Origin: Apostichopus japonicus
Taxonomy: Eukaryota > Echinodermata > Holothuroidea > Aspidochirotida > Stichopodidae
Direction of reading: 5' to 3'
Assembly (NCBI RefSeq): GCF_037975245.1
Contig: NC_092577.1
Location: forward strand, 25,541,398-25,605,397
DNA: 64,000 nucleotides
Below are positions 22,985 to 35,790 of this stretch, one piece after another (the first letter of the stretch is position 1; every line of letters begins with the position of its first letter). The position numbers and the translations under genes were made by a program. The notes beneath the pieces were generated by a model. That model saw only the letters and a program-made list of their open reading frames with translations, did not search any database and was not told where the DNA came from.

Positions 22985-25900
22985 AAACAGGTTAGCACCG
23001 AACCCTTGTCTTCAGTTGGGACAAGAAAAACGCAAAAGAAAATTCCATTTGCCGAGTGAAATGGAAAGGGAGATGTCCGTACAGTGCCAATATAATTACT
23101 ATGAGTGGTAAGTAGCTATATATTCATAGAAAGGGGTTTTCCCTTACGTTCATATTAAGTAAAAATTCCTATATCCTATTGGTCCATTAAGGTCAATTGA
23201 TCTTTGTTACTCCTGTGATCGTGAGTAACGCACGGTAAAATTACCGGCGGATGAACGCAATAATTCCACTGATTTGCAACTGATTTCATCACAAATAATT
23301 TAACCTGTTAAGCCGTCTCCTGGTTTTAAGGTTACAGAACAAATGATATTTTATTGCCGTTCTAAATGATGTAAAACAATTTGAAGGGTCTAGGCTTAGG
23401 CTATAGATGTTTCAAAAACAGACGTCACTACGCGTAAAACAAAATAGGCCTAATATGCATATTTCGTCAGTACGCGAAACAAGGGACGAATTGTATGGTG
23501 GAAGACGTTTAAATCGCGTTAATCCTGTGATCGTGAGTACGGCACGGTAAAACTACAGCATTGCTTGTTAATAAAGCACAGACTATTGTACACACTGTTG
23601 GCCTGGATTCAGGTCACTGTAAATGGTACACCAATAGTAAATAGACTTAAAGAAATATTATAGTGGACATGAAAAGGTTTTAAGATTTCTGACTATTCTT
23701 TTCCATCTAACTTTCAGTTTGATAAAATGATAAATTATTTCATGATAAGTATACTCTGTGAAAAAAATTAAAACAAGAAAAGCCATGGTATGAGCCACTG
23801 CACCAATTGATTGTACTTTAAAGTCGGTATGTGAGTAGCCCTTATGAATAGATGATCCATATTTTTTCATGGAGGTGAAAGGTCATTTGAAGTTAACAGA
23901 GGTCAAAGTCTGAAAACCTTGTAAACACCATATTTCAAGAAGTGAAAGTTGATTGAAATTTAAAGTTCGTGTAGCCCTTAGTAAGTAAATGATGCCTACT
24001 GTTTTTCATAGAGGTCAAAAGTTCCTGTTAGTCTCAATAAATATGATCACTGAGGAAGTGAATGTTTGAACCTTAACCTGATATGTATAAGCATACATGC
24101 ATTAATCAATATTCTAAGACCTTGCCTTTCTGCTCATTTCTGGTCAGTAATATGACATGTTTGAAAATTCAAAGTTCCCTTTCATATTCATCGGCTAGGA
24201 ATCACTAGGTTATTTGACTTTCTGGTTAAAAACATCAAGTTTGTCAAGTTTTGTCAACCAACAATTTCAGCAAGGAACCATTAAATACACTGCATTGATT
24301 TGACTGTGTTTTTTGTTTTTAGATGACAAAGAAACATTAAAAGCAGCACAAGATGCCTTGGAAATTAACTTGGCCAATCCATCGCTGACAGCATGTGCAG
24401 AAGAAACTGCTTGTGAAGATGTTTCATCCAAAGTTAGGAAGAGGAAGAAAACTGCCAAACCTTTAGCTGCAGCAACAGAAACTGTGACAGGCAACCCTGA
24501 TGGAGATGAAGTTATCAAGTTTTAACCATTTTGCAGTGATTATACCTTATACCTGACTATGCCTTATAACTGATGAGCAATATGCCCTCACATTATTCCA
24601 AATCCACCTGGAATAGGGGGGGGGGGGGGTTAAGAGAGATACATTTTTAGACATGAAAGTGAAATGTGGACTAATTTGCTTTTCCAATAACACATGGTGT
24701 GTTTGGTACATGTTTTAGGGTAAGAGACAGTCATTTAAGTACCAGTACATTTGATGGATGATGTCTTTGTAGCGCTACTCAAGAGTGACAGCTTAACTAT
24801 AATGCAAATATACAGGGGAAAATTTGCAAAGGGAGTGGGTTACATAGACACCATTTGTGCCCTGAACTGGAAAATTATTGATATTTTCTTTCCAGAAGAA
24901 GCAGAACTGTGAAGCACCAATGACAAGCATTCATGCAAAAGCAAGTGCTGAAAAGAAAATGTTCAAGACAATGATTGAGCAAAGGCTGAAATCATCTTTC
25001 GAATTTCCTGGTTCAGAGACCCCATCATCATCATATGTGCCAACGCCTGCACCTATCCTTCAACCTCAAACACCTCAACCATCATGAGAGTCAACACCAG
25101 CACAACCAGTGACCAACTTAACTCCACTCACCACACTACTAGGGCCTCCTCCACCAGCACCACCACCAGAGTCACCTTCACCGAGAGGGCCATCTCCACC
25201 TTCATGGCCATCCCAAGACGCCGAATTTCCATCTACCAATTAATTTTGCCAGCGAACAATACAGCATTATCCATTTGACGGAAGCCCTTGTCTTGGCCAA
25301 TCAATTTCCTCAGCTTTGAATTCTGCCAATGGCGTAACAAATTATGAGTTGGCACGCCTTAGGGGAGACTATTATCAGCTTGGGTGCACCAACAGGGAGC
25401 TTATGCGTGAGAACGACGAGCTCAGGAGAGAGTTACAACGGTATCAACGTAGGCCCCAACCAAAATTACCATGTAATTAATGATTTTGGATACTCTCATC
25501 ATGTTTACATTTTGTCTTTACTTTAATTACTTTGCTTCTTTTTTTTTACTTATCCTGAAAAACTAAAAGACGTGCAATGTAAGATTATGAGCTGCATCAT
25601 TCATTGGAAGGATCATGCATCACGGAAGGTCAAATTGATAATATATTGTTTCTGAATTTGTTTGGTCGAAATATGAACTGCAAATGCTCCATCGATATTA
25701 TGATGCATTAAGAGAAACCTTCAATTTTGTTGTTCTGGTTACACGCATCATTTCAGCGGTGTCTACTACCTCTTCTGTCTTACTATTGATTTCTTTGATA
25801 TATGGACATATTTTGACAGAATAAAGGTAGTTTTAACAAACATTTTCAATTTATGTCAAGAAGATTTCACAGAACCTTTGCTCTTTCCTTACAGCAGCAT

Positions 25901-27854
25901 TTCTTGAAACGCTTGACAGGTGCATTGGAATGCCAACAAGCCTCCCTTGGCAACAAGAAACAGGTTAGATTTTTGAGGCATTTTTTAAAGGAGGGTAGGT
26001 AGTTGAGAGATACACAACTTTCTGTACAGTTTCCCTTCAAATCAGCTATAAATATGCATCCTGCAAAGATTTTCCCAAAAAACTGCCTCATCAGTAGCAA
26101 TTTCAACCAGAAATTTATTTAATTAGCAGAAACAGACAGTTTGTGTTTGAAAGTCAACTTCCCAGTTTTAAGGAAAATTCAAATATAAACCACTGTACAG
26201 AGAGTAATGTAAAATCTCATTATCGTTCATCATTAAAGTAGTAGAGGTGTTGGGGAAGTGATGTTGATATATGTTTGCTTTCTTTCTCTTTTTGTTTTTA
26301 TATGCTGCAAGGGCATGAATCAGAACAATTGACAGAACTCTTTGAATAATAGTCCCTCATTTAAAGGGAAGAATGACACTCCACAGCCATCCATCATCTT
26401 CCTCTAGGCCTGAGGTCGCTTATAACTTAAAGTTGTTCATACTCTTTCTTACAGACAATTTTTTCAGAACCAGAAGTTTCATTTTTTGATGCCATTGAAC
26501 CGCCAGAGACATCGGTTGAAGAAGACAGTTTTGTCCAAGAATGTGAGAGTAGTGAAACTTTTGAGGTATGTCACATATAGACATCCAATTATGCTGGCAT
26601 TTTTGGGCCATTTGAAAAGGATTGTCCAGCCAAAAGCTATATCACAGAGTACTATAATCTGAACCTTCTGGTATAACTTAATTCAAATCTAATGCTTTGT
26701 TCTCGAATATTAACATTTGAAGTTTTCAAATTTTGTACCAAGAATAAGACTTGAAGCATGCAGGTGTACATAGCCTAGGTGCACATTGAGGAATAAGTTT
26801 TGTTTTCTTCACCCAAAAATTTCTATGCCAAAATTTCAATCATTCATTCATAATGTAAATGCATCACATGCATGCATCCCATCTCCATTGGGCAAACAAT
26901 AAAGTTTGCTTCGATTTGAATTTGGTAGAAAATAATCTAATAAATGGCTCATATGAATTGACTGCAAGTTTTACCAAAATGTGTAGACCTTTTTCCTCAA
27001 GAATAATTCTGGAATATCCTTTTAAGTTTTTCACTTCAGCACATGTTTGGCTTCAACTAGTCTTTAAGATCAAAATTTAAGTTTTTTGTTCCATTGGTGT
27101 GTACATAAGTGACAATGGTAGGTAAGATGCTTTATATAGGCTGGTATTTAACAAAAGTATCGACTTATTTGTTTCGTCTTAAATCAAGTGAAAGCTTGCC
27201 ATTTTCTTCTACAGGACCAAGTAGAGTTGGTGAAAGGGTATGCGGCATTGGTTACAAGAGCGCAACTTGCTAACATTCATCTCCAGTCCAATGGGAAGAA
27301 ACCAAAAAAAGTTTTGAGGAGAGTTTTAGGATTTGCTGTTCACGCCAGAAGAGATGAAGAATGGGTGCGCTCAGGGAAAACGGCAAGCCGTTAACAAAAA
27401 CTCTTGTGAGAAGAGTGTACCCCTGGATCCTGTTAGTTTACAGGCAGCAAGAGGTATGATCCTTAAATGATGGTGATTTTTTTTAGCTTCATTGGTCATC
27501 AAAACAATGCCCTGAAAGTAGTGAAAAGCACGTGAAATGCCTCACAGAATTGCAACCTCAGTGCATAATATGAACCTTGATGGGTAAAGACAACCTATGG
27601 GGTTTTGCTTTATCATTCTGATGTGTTTTAATATTCCCAATATGGATTGCCAATTTGGCCCAAACCTATTGCAAAACCAAGGTTGTTTTATGACCTATTT
27701 GGTTACCATGAATTGTTATTTTGTTGTATTTAACAACACCTTTCACATCTTTTTCTCCCTTTAAGAATGTTTTTCGAAAGTGTGGAGAGAAAGGAAAGCC
27801 GCCGGTCCTTTGCTTGCCCAACTTCAACAGAATTGTAAATCTGAAGTGTTTTGA
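22985..27854 (+). pseudogene. BEN-domain gene with coiled coil, six or seven exons, frame-damaged
   Basis: Plus-strand exons: one ending at 23107 (ICRVKWKGRCPYSANIITMS, GTAAGT donor); 24323 to about 24510 (DKETLKAAQDALE); 24896 to about 25472 (proline-rich, then ELARLRGDYYQL and RELMRENDELRRELQRYQ, a likely coiled coil); 25895-25963; 26455-26565; 27215-27453 (VELVKGYAALVTRAQLANIH, then VPLDPVSLQAAR); and a last exon from about 27767 to TGA 27854 (CFSKVWRERKAAGPLLAQLQ). The final blocks fit a BEN domain, a DNA- and protein-binding fold of transcriptional repressors. Most borders are in phase. Damage: in-frame TGA at about 25085 and TAA at about 25236, and a one-base shift in exon 27215-27453. 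The first exon start is not fixed. Either a decaying gene or sequence errors. Confidence 0.6.
23830..24030. repeat. Dispersed AGGTCA-containing repeat, copy 2 (in an intron)
   Basis: Shares gatgatccatattttttcat, tggaggtgaaaggtcatttg, acagaggtcaaagtctgaaa and caccatatttcaagaagtga with the copies at 1.6, 32.1 and 36.4 kb. It lies in the intron before exon 24323 of the BEN gene. Confidence 0.6.
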
Positions 27855-28108
27855 AACATTTCAACTTTCTGAGAGAATATACTTCCATGGAGGTCATATT
27901 TCTTTTAGGTAAACAGAGGTCAACATTTCTTTTTCTTGTTAACACAGTATTTTCAGTGTTTTGAATTCAAACTTAGTATGCAGCTAATTCATTTGATTGA
28001 ATCCGAAACTGTAAATTGTATACGATAATTGTAAAAGGCCTGGGCAGGCTACAAAATAGAATGGACATACCTTTTCCTCGCCCTTCGCTCTGATGCTAAC
28101 CATTTCTT

Positions 28109-28627
28109 CTACGGGGGTGATGCAGAAGGCATAATAGTCACGTCTGTCGACTCCACTGCAGTAGGGCAAGATATCGTAACACTAGGCCTACGCTCCGAAC
28201 TAATATCAACACTGCTTGTGGATGTCGAAGTTGAGGGTAGGCCTACATGTTCCATACCGGCTTTTTTCCTCTTTATTGTTCGGTAATTACCCGGAAGAAT
28301 GCTGCGGAATCCCTTGCCTGAGATGTCCCCAAAGCCAAACTGCCGTCGAAGGTTTGCAGCGATTGAGAAGCAATCCTCGTCGAAGTGATCGCTGCATATC
28401 ACAGTATGCTGAGTAGGCCTTTTAAAATTCGATCGGGCGTTGTTCACAAAGGATACCCAAAGTTTCTTATTTTTTTTTCGAAATTTATGGGTGCTAATTC
28501 CTTTTCCAGAAACATTATTAACACCCGCATACAACACATCGGCGCGGCATTTCGGTAAAACGGATGAAGTAGCGTTCCTTATTTGACACTCGAAATTAAG
28601 GATTGATTTAGAGTAGGTTGTACACAA
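28109..28627 (-). CDS. THAP-domain protein exon
   Basis: An open 172-codon frame encodes PKCRADVLYAGVNNVSGKGI, STHKFRKKNKKLWVSFVNNA, ICSDHFDEDCFSI and, after GFGDISGKGF, RSILPGNYRTI. This is the THAP zinc-binding DNA-binding fold (C2CH: first Cys pair, then Cys and His of ICSDHF). The residue where the second Cys is expected is Val (AGVNN), so zinc binding may be impaired or the site may be a mutation. No ATG sits right before the domain as usual; the only upstream ATG is at 28627. After the domain comes a Ser/Thr-rich tail ending at 28109, probably followed by further exons or truncated. It is convergent with the BEN gene, 255 bp away. THAP proteins are transcription factors or P-element-type transposase relics. 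Confidence 0.75.
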   Translation of the reverse strand: MCTTYSKSILNFECQIRNATSSVLPKCRADVLYAGVNNVSGKGISTHKFRKKNKKLWVSFVNNARSNFKRPTQHTVICSDHFDEDCFSIAANLRRQFGFGDISGKGFRSILPGNYRTIKRKKAGMEHVGLPSTSTSTSSVDISSERRPSVTISCPTAVESTDVTIMPSASPP

Positions 28628-28629
28628 AC

Positions 28630-30640
28630 AGAACTAATGAGCTTTGTGCGTAGCGTGGGTCATGTGCCAATACCGCCTCATGTTGCGTCACTTGGTCAGG
28701 TGACCTTACGGACCTATGTTTCGGAGAGGGGATTTTAGGAGGGAACTTTTGCACTTATATGAATATTTTTCGCTACAAAACTTAGTATTCTGTGGAGTTA
28801 TATACTTCAGTAAACCAAAGAGGGCGATAAGTAAAATCATGTTATGTCGTCTTTAAGCGAAGTGGTAAACATTGGGGGCAGACTAGAATCTTGGGTGAAC
28901 TGGCGATGGGGGCAAAATTACCACAAACTGCCCTAATTATATAGGCTAGGCCCACTGTAAATGGGAAGCTATGTAAGGACTTTTTTCACCTTGACTTTCA
29001 CCTACCAGAGCCTACGCTTAGCACGTAATCAATGCATCCTCTAGCCCTTCCGTAATGCAGCTATCAATTGTAAGATGGACTCAACGACCCCCCCCCCCCC
29101 GGAATGGTGCATCAAAGGTGCATATGTTCCGTCATGGTCAGCAAATTGTCAGTGAAAATGTAAATTTGATGTGGTTCAAAGACATGCAATGGTGTACCAG
29201 ATTAACTATGCAGGGGTGTAACAATGTCCAGCTTAATTTTGAACATTGACCCGGGGGTAGGAGGTTGCGTCATACAAATTTGATAGGTGCATAACTTGCA
29301 GGCTGCGTGTCTAGCCTCCTGTATGTAGGCCATAGGATAGGCCAAACAGTTGACTTTTTACCGTGTGTTGCATTTCAAAGTCTTACACAGTTACACCATT
29401 CAATGCTTCAAGGCTTCACTTGATCACTTTTGAATTTTTATGGTTTTTGCAGTTTCCATATAGTACTTAGGCTAGTACTAGGCCTAGGCTTATTACCACA
29501 GGCCTACACTTTTACCTTTTTAGACCTTTATTTTACAAATGCATACTTTCATGTTTTTCATGTTATTTGCCTTTTTATTAGCCTACATGTTATTCTCTTA
29601 TTATTTGAACACCCGGTGTTAGGCCGAGTACGCTTCAAATGTGTTAGGCCTAACTTAATTATTATGCTAGGCCAACCCAGGCTATGCCCTCAAGCCTCTA
29701 GTGTAAGTACTGTAGTCTGTAACATATAGCCTAGCCTGGGCCCTGGGTTAAGTATGTACAAAGTACTGTAGGACTAGCATAGAATAGAATATTGCCCCAG
29801 GCTAGGCGTATTGTGTTTTTACACAATAGAAACACAGATGTTTCTGTGTGTAATTACTGCCTTTTGTGTTTTTAACATTAGACCTAGGCTAGGCCTAATA
29901 GTGACACTAACAAGTCATCCCAATTAACGTCAGACTTACGCAAGCTCTCTTCGGTATCGCGACGTCTCCGAAAAGATCGGAAAGTCTGTCGGACATCAAA
30001 ATCGTTATCAGTGTCTTCTTCCGAACTAGACCCGGCAATAGCTGCTCTTGCTTTTTCCGACTAGGTTATGAACCGTTCGATGCGAACCGATATTGGAACT
30101 TGGACCCGCTTCTTCCATCTTGCAATTTGTACGATGCAGTGTACATGTCACACTTTAGACATTCGAAATCATTTTCTTATAAACTAAAGAGTTATCTAAC
30201 TTCCATGTACCGTGATTGATATTATTGTCAAGTTTCTTTTGTACATTTTATTTTTCTTTCTTTTCTTTAGGGTTACTAGCTTCGATAAACATTTTATATT
30301 CTTTCTAGTATCCTGTATACAGCATTACTGCACTGTTTGTATGTCTATGCCGATGTAGCTTAAAATGTTTGTACCATATATACGTACATAGGTACTGTCG
30401 AACACTATTACACCATTGAAGTAATACTTCCATGACTACACTAGCAGGCTAGTATAGTACTAATACAATACTAGACTAGGCCACTACTTCAGAATTATCG
30501 GGGTTTTGTGGATGAGGTTCTGTTGATGGCGCTCGTTTTCAATTCCTTTTTGTAGACGTCGGTTCGATACGCTTGAATTACTGATATCAGCAAATGAATT
30601 GTTGATATCAGCAATTCCCGCTATTAAGTTTACCGTGGCT
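28630..30640. other. Intergenic DNA rich in TAGGCCTA-type palindromes
   Basis: No gene recognised. Between 29460 and 29900 and again near 30450-30480 the palindromic phrases taggcctaggc, gttaggcctaac and ctaggcctaat are unusually frequent. There is a poly-C run at about 29089. The frame at 29430-29729 is hydrophobic but without family features. Confidence 0.5.
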
Positions 30641-30659
30641 ATTGGTATGTAAGCAGGCG

Positions 30660-30870
30660 CGTATCCAGGGGGCGTTGAGACGCGCGCCCCCCGGGTAAGA
30701 AAGAGAGGAGAGAAAAGAACAAGAAAAAAGGGAACAAAAAGAGGGGGAAAAGAGGAGGAAGGAGAACAGGGAAGGGAAAAGAAGAAAGAGAAAAAAAAGG
30801 AGAAAAGGGCGCACCCACCACTTCTTGAGATTGTTCCCATCTGCATGAAAACGCGCGCCCACAGCCCTAC
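30660..30870. repeat. Polypurine tract with GC-rich, transposon-end-like borders
   Basis: From about 30697 to 30812 the plus strand is almost only A and G (aagaaagagaggagagaaaa type). The left border is ggcgcgtatccagggggcgt...acgcgcgcccccc and the right border has gggcgcacccacc and acgcgcgcccac. The apparent minus-strand frames here (Ser/Phe/Leu/Pro-rich) are by-products of the purine bias. Confidence 0.6.
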
Positions 30871-31559
30871 GCCCACCCCTCTCATCACTGCCCGATGAGT
30901 TACGAAACTTAATTAATGACCTTTGCCCGTAGTACCAAGACCTCTTGACACAATCCGGCAACACACCACTTCATCGATAACAACTGATTGGGTTGTGTAT
31001 TAGTGATGTCTACAGGTCGTGCACTGACCTACATGGAGTGTGACCACTCCCGACTTTGCAATTTCCCAAGATCAGGCCCCGAGAAATCCAAAGGGCACTG
31101 TACTGTATGGACATCTAGCGATATCTAGGGATGAAAATCCCAAGATCTTCCCTAAACTGAAGGCAGATAGAGAATCGAAGCCTTCAGTGTGTAATGAACT
31201 TAAAACTGTGCGTCTTTCGAAATGAAAAGAATGTGGGGCGCAACTCCTGTGGGCCCTATGCTTAGGTTTTATAACTGTATTTGTGCAGTAGTCTCCATTA
31301 TACTCCATACAGTAGGGGGGGGGGGCACTTGCTCACCCCTGGAAAATTAAAATGATAAAGTTAATCATTGACATTTCATTGATTTCCCCCAGCCAACAGT
31401 TCTCTAGTTATGGTCATTGCATACTGACCCATAATGCATCACTGAAATTATTGAAAGTCAAAATCCTAAGACATGAGATGTCAAAATAACCGATGTGTAA
31501 ATGCAACTTGAACGGGAAGTGTCTTTTCCGACGATCTAGGAGTATTCTCCGCGCCAACC

Positions 31560-31730
31560 GATGGTGGCGCTCCGCATAAATAGTATCAAGTGTGTTATAC
31601 CTATATGACCTACTGACCCCCCTGACTACATTTCTGCGGACGCCCTTGCTAGGCCTCCTGATAGGGGGACCCTTTGGGCCAGGAGCCCCCCCCCCCCAGG
31701 CTCATCGTTACGCCACTGGTGGAGCATTGC
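31560..31730. repeat. Possible DNA-transposon end
   Basis: ccccctgactacatttctgc...aggctcatcgttacgccactgg resembles the ends of common non-autonomous elements in marine invertebrates. No matching second end was found. A 13-base poly-C run lies at about 31687. Confidence 0.3.
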
Positions 31731-31967
31731 ACAATATATTTCATTTATTTGAATTTTTAAAGCAAACTGCAGATATCACATCATATCAGTGAGCATGGAA
31801 AATGGCGTTCCGGGATGAACAGCCTCCAAACTGTTAATGTGCGTAGTGGTATATTTTAATTTCCTTCAACGAAGTTTCATAATAGCCGTTGTAAGAGGTT
31901 TAATATTTGTACACCAATAAATACACTGTGTCTGAATTGTCGAAAATTTCCTGACCACCATTTTTGG

Positions 31968-32105
31968 TTTCATCATACGATGAATCATCATACGATGATC
32001 ATACGATCATACGATCATCATACGATGATATCATCATACGATGATAATCGTAACCTTTGCAATCATGCGCGTGTGTGTGCGTGTGTGTGTGTGTGTGCGT
32101 TTGTA
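31968..32105. repeat. ATCATACG microsatellite followed by (GT)n
   Basis: Repeated atcatacgatgatcatacga phrases from about 31971 to 32047, self-complementary in part (atcgtatgat), then cgtgtgtgtgcgtgtgtgtg to about 32100. Confidence 0.75.
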
Positions 32106-32109
32106 ACGC

Positions 32110-32400
32110 CCAGCTTGTAAACACGATATCTCAAGAAGGGAAGCTTGGACAGTTCTCATATTTTGTTTGTAGAAGTACCATATTTAGTACATGAAGCCTA
32201 TTGTTTTTGGTGTAGGTCAAAAGTCACTTGGGGTCAAATAGTGAAAAGCTTGTAAACATGATATCTCAAGAAGCAAAGCTTGGATTGATTTCATTTTTGG
32301 TATGTAGGTTGACCACATTAAGTACAAAAAGCCTATCGTTTTTGGTGGATGTCGAAGGTCATTTAGGGTCACCAGTGGTCAACTTGTAAAAACCTTTTCA
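32110..32400. repeat. Dispersed AGGTCA-containing repeat, copy 3
   Basis: Two tandem sub-units, each with aagcttgga, tgatatctcaagaagcaaag-type and ggtcaaaagtcacttggggt phrases, related to the copies at 1.6, 23.8 and 36.4 kb. Confidence 0.6.
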
Positions 32401-32869
32401 TAATATACGGTATCTCCCATCGTCCAGCCAATAAGTAGATGACATGGGCGATTCGCCTCAAAAGAATAGGAGAGCCTATTGACAATTGAAAATGATCTTA
32501 CGGGCATCCGTAGATTTGAATCTGAACTCCCGACAATATCCCCTCTTTCACTTTAACATAGTGACAAAAATCAAAGACTATAGAAAACACTCAAGAAAAT
32601 TTGAAACTTAATGTATGAGAGCTTGGTAACTAATGACAAAAGTACTTTCCACAACACCCCTTTAACTTTCTGCCTAAACTCTTCTCTTAGCCTCATTCTG
32701 CCACCCCCAAAGTTGCAGTCTGAGTACGATATATGAAACATAAAATGGAGAGCAGAAACATTTACAGAGGAAACATTTATTAGGTGAAAGGCACACTTTG
32801 GGTAATGGCAATGCTTTGGTAAATACAAAGGTTCATTAAAGGCACATCATTTATAAAAATATTTTACAA

Positions 32870-34860
32870 AATCTTCTTCAAAAAGATTGTTACCAGACAA
32901 CTTTTAGTTTCAAACCAGAATTGCTATGGTAGGAAAATTGTACTGTCATCTGGATACTATCAAACTAAAGAAAGACATTGTTTCCTGCAAGTAAACAAGA
33001 TAAAAGGCAATACATCAGTAAATGAATACTTAAGCAAGACACCAATTCTAGATAGTATAATCTTTAAACACCTCTGATTTTCTGTTTTAACTTTGTGCTT
33101 AGTTCTTTGTGCCCTTCATTTCCATATTGAACCCACAAAAAATGCTTTTGTTTTATATAATAAATATTATATCAGAAATGAATACTAAACGAAAGTATAC
33201 AAATATTTACAATAAAGCAAGAAAACAATTCTAGAACTTTAAACACCTGTACTTTGGCAATGATCTAAGAGCAAGTTTCTGCTTTAGTCATATGTGGACT
33301 CCTTTTTGATACATAAGTAGTTATGTTACGAACTATCCTTCAAACTTACTTGAAGAATATTTTCCACATATGAAAGTATTGAATAAACCTGGTCATCCTG
33401 CATCTCCCAAGTAATAAAGTTAAATGGCCAAAAAAAAAAAAAAATCATCCTTATACTATCAAACAAAATGATCAAAAGGAAATATTTCCTGAGTTTTGGA
33501 TGAAAAATGAGATGTTCGGTGTTTGATTTCAAAATAATATATCAAACATGAATACTAATGAATACACATTAAGTTGGTTAACAACATATCCATTATAAAT
33601 ATTATATGAGAAATGAATACCAACAATTCTTGATAGTTTTGAGTATTCTTTAAATACCTCTACTTTGGCAATGATCTGTTTTAGTCATACGTGCACCCCT
33701 TTTCTATACAAGTATGTATGTTACAAAGTATCTTTGAAACTCATTTGAAGAACATACGAATAGAAAGCATAAAATGTTAGTCCTTAAAGATTTTCAAAAT
33801 TATAAACATTTGAATAGCACATATAAAGCTTAGTAAAGTAATCATACTGTTATCTGACTACCATCGAACATTAAAATATGAAAGCCATTTCCTGAGTTTG
33901 CGAGACAAGAAAGAGATGCATGAATGTCTGAAAAAAAGTATTGCATCAAAAATGAATACTACATGAAGTATACAAATATTTACATTAAAGCAAGAAAACA
34001 ATTCTTGATAGTTTGAATAATATTTTAATACCTGTACTTTCAATGGCAATGATCTAAGAGCAAGTTTGTGTCATATGGGCATCCCTTTTCTATACACACA
34101 TACGTATGTTACAAATTATCTTTTAAACTTATTTGAAGAACATAAAAATGGTAAGCATTGGCATAAAACGTAATCCTTAAAGATTTTAAAAAAAACATAA
34201 AAATTTGAATAGCACTATTAAAGCTTACGAAAGAAATCATACTGTTATCTAAATACTATGAAACAGAAAAATTTCTTGAGTTTTGGAACCAAAAAAAATG
34301 CTTCTTTGTCTGGAAATAAATAATATAATGAATACTAAATGAAGTATGCAAGTATTTACATTAAAGCATGAAAACAAATCTAGGTAGTTCATATAAAACT
34401 CCTCTGCTTTGGCAATGATGTAAGAGCAAGTTATAGTCATTTGTGCTTAAGTAGTTGTGTAACAAACTATCCTTCAAAATAACTTGCAGAAATATTCCAA
34501 ATATGAAAAATTGGAACAACCCGGATAAAGTTTAGTGAAAAACAAAATTCATATTGACCAATTCATATTTCTCACCCTTGTACTATCAAACAAAATGATC
34601 AAAAGGAATTACAACCTGAGTTTTGGACGGAAAATGTGATGCTTTGGTGTTTGATTTAAAAATAAGACATCAGAAATAAATGCTAATAAATATAAAAACA
34701 GTAAAGCTTCAAACGATCCTTTAAAATTGATTGAAAAAATACATGAATATTAATCATTGGCATAACATAGAAGTCTTTAAAGACTTTACAAATAATAACA
34801 ATTTGCATAGCACACATAAAGCTTAGGAAAGAAGTCCTACTTTCATCTTACTGCAGTACT
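32870..34860. repeat. Diverged tandem array, about 380-bp period
   Basis: About five units share ctatcaaacaaaatgatcaa (near 32955, 33463, 33855, 34245 and 34586) and tttggcaatgatctaagagc (near 33253, 33662, 34041 and 34407), then tatgttacaaa.tatctttgaaact. Spacings are about 409, 379 and 366 bp. AT-rich, no coding content. Confidence 0.7.
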
Positions 34861-35685
34861 TTTGAACATAAAACCTAAACAAGTGTTTAGTCAGATGGCA
34901 AAATGATTGTGGTTAATTATAATAAGATCAACAAGTTTTCAGATAATTGTTGGAAGTCTATGAATGTAATGTCATAGGATAAACCATCCTTAATTCTTTT
35001 TACAATATCAAAATCTTTAAAATGAAACCACTTCTTTGGTATTAGTTTGGTTGAAAGGAAAAAGTAAAATTGTAGAATGGATGGAAAGTAGCAGTGGCAA
35101 GAAATATAAAAATATTTTTATGATACATTAAACAAATATCTTTCACATATCATGGTCATGTGACTGAAGCTGCAAATATGTGTACTTACACTTACATGAA
35201 GGGCGAGAAACCTTAATCTATGCTATTTAGATATGTGAAGGCTATTACGTCCTTAACACTCAGAAAATTCATTATCTCAACACTATACAGCTATAAAAAG
35301 TTGATTGAAAAGGGGTAAATACTTGGTTTTGAAATAATAAGATGTGTCAACAGGTGTAAGTAATATATATGCAACATTGTTGTCTCTGAATGTATGAGAA
35401 ATAATATCCTGCAGTAATTAGACAAGGGTTATGGTAAAGACGCAAAACCTTCTGATAATAAGCTGTTTCACCCTTTCAGAAAATAACAATAAACAATTCA
35501 CAAACAAAGAGTTTGCATGAAATATGCAAACTAGGGAGTTAAAATTCAAAATGCTGTTAAATGATCAATCTTTAACCGATTTAAATGATTTTTGGGGTCA
35601 TTTTCTTTATTTTCAACATTTCAAAGCAATTAAGCCTATGTGGCATGTCCAAAGCACTTTAACTGCTAAGGTCAAATGTTTTGCT
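34860..35685. other. AT-rich intergenic DNA
   Basis: Nothing recognised. Confidence 0.5.
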
Positions 35686-35689
35686 CAGT

Positions 35690-35790
35690 GGTTTGATAAA
35701 CCAGTGGTGATGTATTGGCTCGAGTCCCACCAGGAATTGAACCCAGGATTCTAGCTTGCATAGCCAAGTCTTTGACCATTTAAGGTCAGT
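35690..35790 (-). repeat. tRNA-like SINE head
   Basis: On the minus strand the sequence ggttcaattcc (35743-35733) is a perfect pol III B box. An A-box-like tggtcaaagacttgg lies 5' of it (35778-35764) at tRNA-like spacing. No good acceptor stem was seen, so a tRNA-derived SINE or tRNA relic is more likely than a working tRNA gene. Confidence 0.45.

Noticed and set aside
30484..30964. Overlapping minus-strand frames rich in Ser, Phe, Leu and Pro
   Set aside because: They are the complement of a purine tract; composition explains them.
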